The notes below the pieces were generated by a model. That model saw only the letters and a list, made by a program, of their open reading frames with translations, made no database searches and had not been told where the DNA came from. From Lentibacillus sp. CBA3610 (GTDB taxonomy: Bacteria > Bacillota > Bacilli > Bacillales > Amphibacillaceae), in the NCBI RefSeq assembly GCF_013373365.1, contig NZ_CP035925.1, positions 372,001-436,000 of the forward strand: a stretch of 64,000 nucleotides of DNA, written 5' to 3'. Position 1 is the stretch's first letter, and each line of letters begins with the position of its first letter. Positions 59,460 through 64,000 of this stretch are shown here, piece by piece. The position numbers were made by a program, and so were the translations under genes.

Positions 59460-59506
59460 ATATTGGAGCAGCTTTTTGGAGCAATTTCGATGACTTTATG
59501 TACTGA

Positions 59507-59540
59507 ACAATTACCCCTCATAAAACGGGGCATAATTGTC
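59507..59540. other. Hairpin after the third DUF2249 gene
   Basis: ACAATTACCCC pairs with GGGGCATAATTGT (one bulge). No T run follows directly; it may be a weak terminator. Confidence 0.5.
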
Positions 59541-59657
59541 CGTGTTTGCCGGTCATTAAGCGTTGTGACACGTTAAGCCTTTGAATTTTATTATCAGCGG
59601 AAAAGCCCTTTTCGCTGATTGAATCTATTATGTCTATTTTATGACAGATGCCACATA

Positions 59658-59701
59658 AGTGAAAGAAATCACATCCTCTATCTATCCAAAAGGCGTATAG
59701 T
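59658..59701 (+). promoter_or_regulatory. Crp/Fnr-type promoter of the radical SAM gene
   Basis: AGTGAAAGAAATCACA (59658-59673) fits TGTGA-N6-TCACA with one mismatch. TATAGT at 59696-59701 is a good -10 box. The predicted start near 59708 puts the site centre at about -42. Confidence 0.72.
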
Positions 59702-59732
59702 GAATCCAGCAATCATTTTCAGGAGGGGTATC

Positions 59733-60875
59733 ATGTTTCCAAGAGACTACAATGAAAATCCATTTATCGTCATTTGGGAGTTAACACGTGCCTGTGAATT
59801 AAAGTGTCTGCACTGCAGAGCTGAAGCACAGTACCACCGGCATCCATTGGAACTGTCATTTGAAGAAGGCAAAAAATTAATTGACGATATTTATGAAATG
59901 GATAATCCGATGCTTGTGTTTACCGGTGGCGATCCGCTGATGCGTCCGGATGTATTCGATATTGTGGAATATGCCGTCAAAAAAGGTGTGCGTGTTTCCA
60001 TGACACCGTCTGCTACACCAAACGTAACAAAAGAAGCCATGCAAAAAGCAAAGGACGTTGGGTTGTCCAGATGGGCTTTTTCCATTGATGGCCATTGTGC
60101 TGAGGTTCATGACCATTTTCGTGGTACGTCGGGTTCGTTTGATTTAACGATGAATGCGATTAAGTATCTGCATGAGCTGGAAATGCCTCTTCAGATTAAT
60201 ACGGTTATCTCCAGGTATAACGTGGACTACCTGGAAGAAATGGCTCAAATGGTTGAGGATTTGAATTGCGTTCTCTGGAGTGTCTTTTTTCTCGTACCAA
60301 CGGGAAGAGGTAAAGAAAGCGATATGATTTCACCTGCTGAACATGAAAAGGTATTACGCTGGCTTTATAAACTATCCAAACGTGTGCCATTTGACATTAA
60401 AACAACAGCAGCCCAGCATTACCGGCGTGTTGTTATCCAGGGTAAAATACGTGAAAATAAGAACAGCGCTGATACGATTCGCTATGAAGATGCCTTGATG
60501 AAAGGAAAAACCGGTCAAATCGATGGGTTGGGACGTGCACCAAAAGGCGTCAACGATGGAAATGGGTTTGTGTTCATTTCCCATACGGGTGATGTTTACC
60601 CAAGCGGACTCCTGCCGATAAAAGCCGGCAATGTACGTCAGAATCCACTTCCAACGATTTACCGCGAATCTGAAGTGTTCCAGAATCTCAGGAATCCGGA
60701 TAAATATAAAGGCAAATGTGGTGTGTGTGAATTCCGGCATGTGTGCGGAGGCTCAAGATCCCGCGCGTATAATGTGACAGGCGACTACATGGAAAGCGAA
60801 CCGTATTGTGTTTACGTTCCAAAAGCATGGCGTGAACAGCATAGACGCGAAAAAAGACAAAAAACTTCTAACTGA
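59733..60875 (+). CDS. Radical SAM/SPASM protein (NirJ/AhbD-like, TIGR04053 type)
   Basis: 380 residues. The radical SAM cluster motif is TRACELKCLHCRAEAQ (CxxxCxxC, about 19-26) with the GGDP motif in LVFTGGDPLMRPD. A C-terminal SPASM segment has CGVCEFRHVCGGSRSRA and a later cysteine in SEPYCVYVPK. Relatives act in haem or haem d1 synthesis or peptide modification. The nitrate context would suit a haem-related role, but it is not proven. ATG 59733 has AGGAGGGG before it. A Crp/Fnr promoter precedes and a terminator follows. Confidence 0.85.
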   Translation: MFPRDYNENPFIVIWELTRACELKCLHCRAEAQYHRHPLELSFEEGKKLIDDIYEMDNPMLVFTGGDPLMRPDVFDIVEYAVKKGVRVSMTPSATPNVTKEAMQKAKDVGLSRWAFSIDGHCAEVHDHFRGTSGSFDLTMNAIKYLHELEMPLQINTVISRYNVDYLEEMAQMVEDLNCVLWSVFFLVPTGRGKESDMISPAEHEKVLRWLYKLSKRVPFDIKTTAAQHYRRVVIQGKIRENKNSADTIRYEDALMKGKTGQIDGLGRAPKGVNDGNGFVFISHTGDVYPSGLLPIKAGNVRQNPLPTIYRESEVFQNLRNPDKYKGKCGVCEFRHVCGGSRSRAYNVTGDYMESEPYCVYVPKAWREQHRREKRQKTSN

Positions 60876-60898
60876 TCTGCGGTTAGAAGTTTTTTCAG
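60857..60898 (+). terminator. Terminator of the radical SAM gene
   Basis: AAAAAACTTCTAAC pairs with GTTAGAAGTTTTTT across the stop codon. Confidence 0.9.
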
Positions 60899-61064
60899 TA
60901 TCCTTCGAAAACCAATAAAAGGTGTTTTCTGATAAAAAATACATCAAATGTACCAACTTGGATATCCAAAAAATTTTAGTCATAAATTCTAAAACATTGT
61001 TGTTTATGACATTAAATCTTTACATTACGACGTAGAATATATTTCGAGTGCAATGACACCGCTC

Positions 61065-61160
61065 CGGAAATACGCTCCGCTTTCCGCGGGTGACCCGTGA
61101 GCCTCCTCAGGCATTCGCCTTGCGGGGTCTCACTTTGGCCACTTTTCCCGCAGGAGTTAT
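61065..61160. repeat. REP-like palindromic sequence flanking IS copy 2 (left)
   Basis: CCGGAAATACGCTCCGCTTT, CCGCGGGTGACCCGTGAGCC, then GCCTTGCGGGGTCTCACTTT and TTTTCCCGCAGGAGTTATC. GC-rich with nested arms. The end of it joins directly to the IS. Confidence 0.65.
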
Positions 61161-61267
61161 CATGAACGAAACTAGCCCCTTAATCGTAAGAACGTAGATT
61201 AATTTGGTCATACTGTATTACTAGTAAAGCCAAACCAAATCAGAGCTATAATACGAAAGGAGCTAGT

Positions 61268-62397
61268 ATGATGGAGTATATCACAAATATGGATTAGACG
61301 TGTCAAAGGAAAAAAATTGCAGTCGGTGTTGCGGAAGAAGGGCGCTCAAAGGCAAGGTATATTGGAATGATTCCTTATACAGTAGAGGCAATCAGGAAAT
61401 TAATAAGCAAATTAGGGATGCCGGAACAACTTCAATTTTGTTATGAAGCTGGCCCAACCGGGTATGGACTTTATCGTCTCCTGAAGAGTATGGATATTGA
61501 ATGTGACGTGGTTGCACCATCGTTAATTCCTCAGAAGCCCGGTGATCGTGTTAAGACAGACAAGCGGGATGCCTTGAACTTAGCGACGCTTTATCGTTCG
61601 GGAGAGTTAACACCTATCTATGTACCAACAGAAGATGATGAAGCTTTGCGCGACCTGGTTCGGGCACGTGAGGATGTGAAGGAAGATGAATTAAGAGCTA
61701 AACAGCGATTGATCAAATTTCTTCTCAGAAAAGAGATTAAAACGCCTCAAGGTACGAAAAGGTGGACAGTAAAGTATTGGGATTGGCTGGATAGTTTAAA
61801 AATTGAACGCTCTGCCTCTCGCGTGGCATTCCAAGAATATTTGCAGCAGGTGAAGGAATGTCAGCAACGATTGAAAGTGTTAGAACAGGAGATTAAGGAA
61901 CAAGCCAACGAAGGCGTCCATGCGCCAATGATTCAAAAACTCATGACTTTACGAGGTGTGGCAGTCATTACAGCTACCAGTTTGGTTGCGAAATCATGTC
62001 ATTTGAACGGTTTCAAACGCCTAACCAATTTATGGCCTACAATGGACTGGTCCCCAGTGAAAGTTCCAGTGGTGACTTACGCAGATTAGGAAATATCACC
62101 AAGGCAGGAAATCGTCATGTACGGAAATTATTAATAGAGGCGGCGTGGAGCTATCGTTACCAGCCTGCCGTGAAAGGTGAGCTAAAAAAGAGGCAACAAG
62201 GACAGCCAACGAATATCCTGAATATTTCATGGAAAGCACAAAACCGCCTGCACAAAAATTACTTCCGCCTATTAGGACGTGGAAGGAAAGCGGAAAAAGC
62301 CATCACGGCCGTTGCAAGAGAAACTGGCAGGATTTCATTTTGGGCCATAGCCAATGAATCGGATACTGAAACTCAAGCGGCATTAAGTTACGTATAA
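61268..62397 (+). pseudogene. IS110-family transposase, frameshifted
   Basis: It is the same protein as at 8618-9739, but broken. Near the start, ITNMD is followed by TAG because of missing bases in the KYVGLDV codons. A two-base difference at about 61800 swaps KNWNRSAS for KIERSAS and keeps the frame. At about 61990 two bases are lost and the frame changes before SFERFQTPNQ, and at about 62280 there are further indels near GRGRKAEKAITA. All differences are small indels, with almost no substitutions, so either very recent decay or sequencing error is possible. Confidence 0.88.
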
Positions 62398-62676
62398 AAG
62401 GCATATATTCGGGAAACTGAACTGCAGGATAATGGGAAAAGGAAAGGAATATAGGGCTTGGAGGCAAAGATAAAAACCGTAAAGGATAACGCACGACGGA
62501 GACTTGTGCTAGCCAGCCATTGGTGAACGCACGCCAGGAGTTCGTGACAGATCCTTATACGGAAAGATATAATGTGAGAACCCACGGATATCAGTCTCTT
62601 AACCGGAGCAGAGATTTTTGCCTTCATGCCGTGTATTTCTCTTCTTCACAACCTATGAAGAGGAGGAACTTCCATT

Positions 62677-62777
62677 CTTCTTAGCTTTGTATGAGTATCT
62701 CCTATATCTGAAGGATCGTCAAGGAGAGCACTTGACAATCCTTCAGATATAGGAGGAGGGTTTGGCAAGCTAAGAAG
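62677..62777 (+). other. Long hairpin in the downstream tail of IS copy 2
   Basis: CTCCTATATCTGAAGGAT (62699-62716) pairs with ATCCTTCAGATATAGGAG (62738-62755), extended inward by GTCAAG/CTTGAC and outward by CTTCTTAGCTT/AAGCTAAGAAG. IS copy 1 keeps only one arm. Confidence 0.8.
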
Positions 62778-62919
62778 AAGGCATTAGTTTGCACATTTCT
62801 GCTTATGGCATATTACTTATTGAACAAAGGGCCCAATTCAGACCCTTCGCTTAAAGTTGTCCAAAAATCACATTCAAAAAATTGTGCGGAGGTCCTTGAC
62901 AGTTTCGTTCATATCAGTC

Positions 62920-63060
62920 TCCGCGTATTTCCTCCGCTGGAAGTGATGTTCTGCATATTGGGTGTTGAAGCCCATGACATTAGTATTAGGCTGAAGCGTT
63001 CCCCGCGGAAAGGGAGTATTTTTCCGCAGCGACGAACGAGCACCCAACCTCGATAGAATT
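62920..63060. repeat. REP-like sequence flanking IS copy 2 (right)
   Basis: GCGTTCCCCGCGGAAAGGGA then GTATTTTTCCGCAGCGACG forms a GC-rich palindrome (CCGCGGAAA/TTTCCGCAG). Nearby TCTCCGCGTATTTCCTCCGC is another GC-rich repeat directly outside the IS end. Confidence 0.6.
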
Positions 63061-63115
63061 GTGTCGCAGTCTATAGATTTTATGTCAAAATCAGCAAACA
63101 TGTGCTATCGGAATT

Positions 63116-63940
63116 CTACAGAAACAGGATGACAAGAATGCCGACAGCGAAGCAATAATAGGCGAAATATTTCAAATTACCCCGTGCCATAACATTCATG
63201 AACCACCGCAAGGAATAGTAGGTAGCAATGATTGATGCTGCAAATGCCAGAATTGCAGGAATGGCAACAACACTGAAATCACTATCACTGCCAATTAAAT
63301 CACCCACTGATAATACTGTTATACCGAGGCTGACCGGTATATACAATAAAAATGAGAAGCGCAGTGCTGTCTCTGTTTTCATTCCAACAAGCATGGCGGC
63401 AACGATTGTGGCACCGGAGCGGCTGATGCCGGGTACCAGTGCGACCGACTGGGCCAGTCCAACGATAATAGCGTCACGGACAGTAATTCCACCATCATTT
63501 TTACGGCCTCTAAGATTTCGAATAATCCATAAAGCTGCTCCGGTTATCAAGAGTGTAATCCCGACAACAGCAACCCCGCTTAACTGACTCTCAATATAAT
63601 CTTCAAATAGCAGTCCAATTATCCCGGTTGGAATTGTTGCGATCACCAGAAACAGGATAAATTGAAAATCACTTTTCGCGTCCTCGGCCCGTGTCGTTAT
63701 GTAGCGCATGCCATTTTCCACAAGCCGATAAATGTCTTTCCGGTAAATTACCAGAACAGCCAGAAGGGATCCGAAATTCACCATAATTTCAAACGAAAGA
63801 CCATCAATCCCTACATCAAAAAGATCCCTTATAATAACGAGATGCCCACTTGAGGATATTGGTATCGGCTCTGTGAAGCCCTGAATCAGACCAAGCACAA
63901 TATATTTAACGAGCAGCCAAAATGCTTCAATTGTTTCCAT
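63116..63940 (-). CDS. uppP: Undecaprenyl-diphosphatase
   Basis: 274 residues with about eight helices. Both catalytic motifs are present: [20 protein letters not shown] (the E-P-ISSSGH block) and [19 protein letters not shown]. It removes the terminal phosphate of undecaprenyl diphosphate to recycle the peptidoglycan lipid carrier, and can give bacitracin tolerance. GGAGGA precedes the ATG. It is single-gene and lies just right of IS copy 2. Confidence 0.95.
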   Translation of the reverse strand: METIEAFWLLVKYIVLGLIQGFTEPIPISSSGHLVIIRDLFDVGIDGLSFEIMVNFGSLLAVLVIYRKDIYRLVENGMRYITTRAEDAKSDFQFILFLVIATIPTGIIGLLFEDYIESQLSGVAVVGITLLITGAALWIIRNLRGRKNDGGITVRDAIIVGLAQSVALVPGISRSGATIVAAMLVGMKTETALRFSFLLYIPVSLGITVLSVGDLIGSDSDFSVVAIPAILAFAASIIATYYSLRWFMNVMARGNLKYFAYYCFAVGILVILFL

Positions 63941-64000
63941 AATACTTCCTCCGATTCGTTAATTTTAACGCTCCTTACGTGTCACTAACCTATAGGCTTA

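Larger units (their letters stand above)
61162..62912 (+). mobile_element. IS110-family (IS1111-type) element, copy 2, with a frameshifted transposase
   Basis: ATGAACGAAACT at 61162-61173 and its complement at 62901-62912 bound the element. It is in inverted orientation to copy 1 at 8204-9845 and nearly identical, except for single-base indels in the transposase and an extra stretch of about 109 bases in the downstream non-coding part (about 62713-62822). Confidence 0.88.

Overview
The window looks like chromosomal DNA from a low-GC, spore-forming member of the Bacillaceae, most like the moderately halophilic Virgibacillus / Lentibacillus / Oceanobacillus group. The evidence is a complete gerPA-PF spore-germination operon, Bacillus-type yitS-yitT-yitU-yitV-yitW synteny, GGAGG ribosome sites, and acidic extracellular lipoproteins. 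The genus is an inference from gene content, not a search result.

Layout. 1-4 kb: a two-subunit (ba3-like) cytochrome oxidase operon with a small subunit IIa, then a SCO-type copper chaperone and a membrane protein. 4.0-4.7 kb: a 52-bp minisatellite. 4.8-6.8 kb: gerP operon (minus strand). 6.9-8.0 kb: a DUF418 membrane protein. 8.2-9.85 kb: an intact IS110/IS1111-type element. 10-24 kb: an unusual accessory region of about twenty small plus-strand genes and gene remnants (DUF2332, nucleotidyltransferases, methyltransferase, GNATs, retropepsin-like protease, small membrane proteins), with related 40-65 bp imperfectly palindromic repeats between them. It resembles a gene-cassette array, but no integrase is visible. 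A decayed IS110-family element lies inside it. 24-38 kb: rocD, yisL, a Fur-box-controlled siderophore uptake system, a GH13 amylase homologue that has lost its catalytic residues, a DUF3231 protein, an MFS transporter, a DJ-1/PfpI protein, an IS4-like remnant and a frameshifted DUF418 paralogue.

38-61 kb is mainly an anaerobic nitrate-respiration region: hemerythrin-like protein and two unknown genes leading into narGHJI; the yit block; mobB-moaE-moaD for molybdenum cofactor; a TrpXYZ-like ABC transporter; then a cluster of a PaaD-like protein, a heme-copper-oxidase-like membrane protein, three DUF2249 proteins, a cysteine-free Crp/Fnr regulator and a radical SAM/SPASM enzyme. Crp/Fnr-type sites with the same spacing to candidate -10 boxes lie before the oxidase operon, the DUF2249 operon and the radical SAM gene, so aerobic oxidase and nitrogen-oxide genes may share one regulon. 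61.2-62.9 kb holds a second, frameshifted copy of the IS1111-type element in inverted orientation to the first. The window closes with uppP.

Several dispersed repeat families occur: 20-bp purine-rich tandem repeats (three loci, one splitting narJ from narI), a 78-bp two-hairpin element (three copies), a 45-bp palindromic element (two copies), and REP-like GC-rich palindromes, some of which flank both IS copies. Many accessory genes carry frameshifts; true decay cannot be separated from sequencing error by reading alone.
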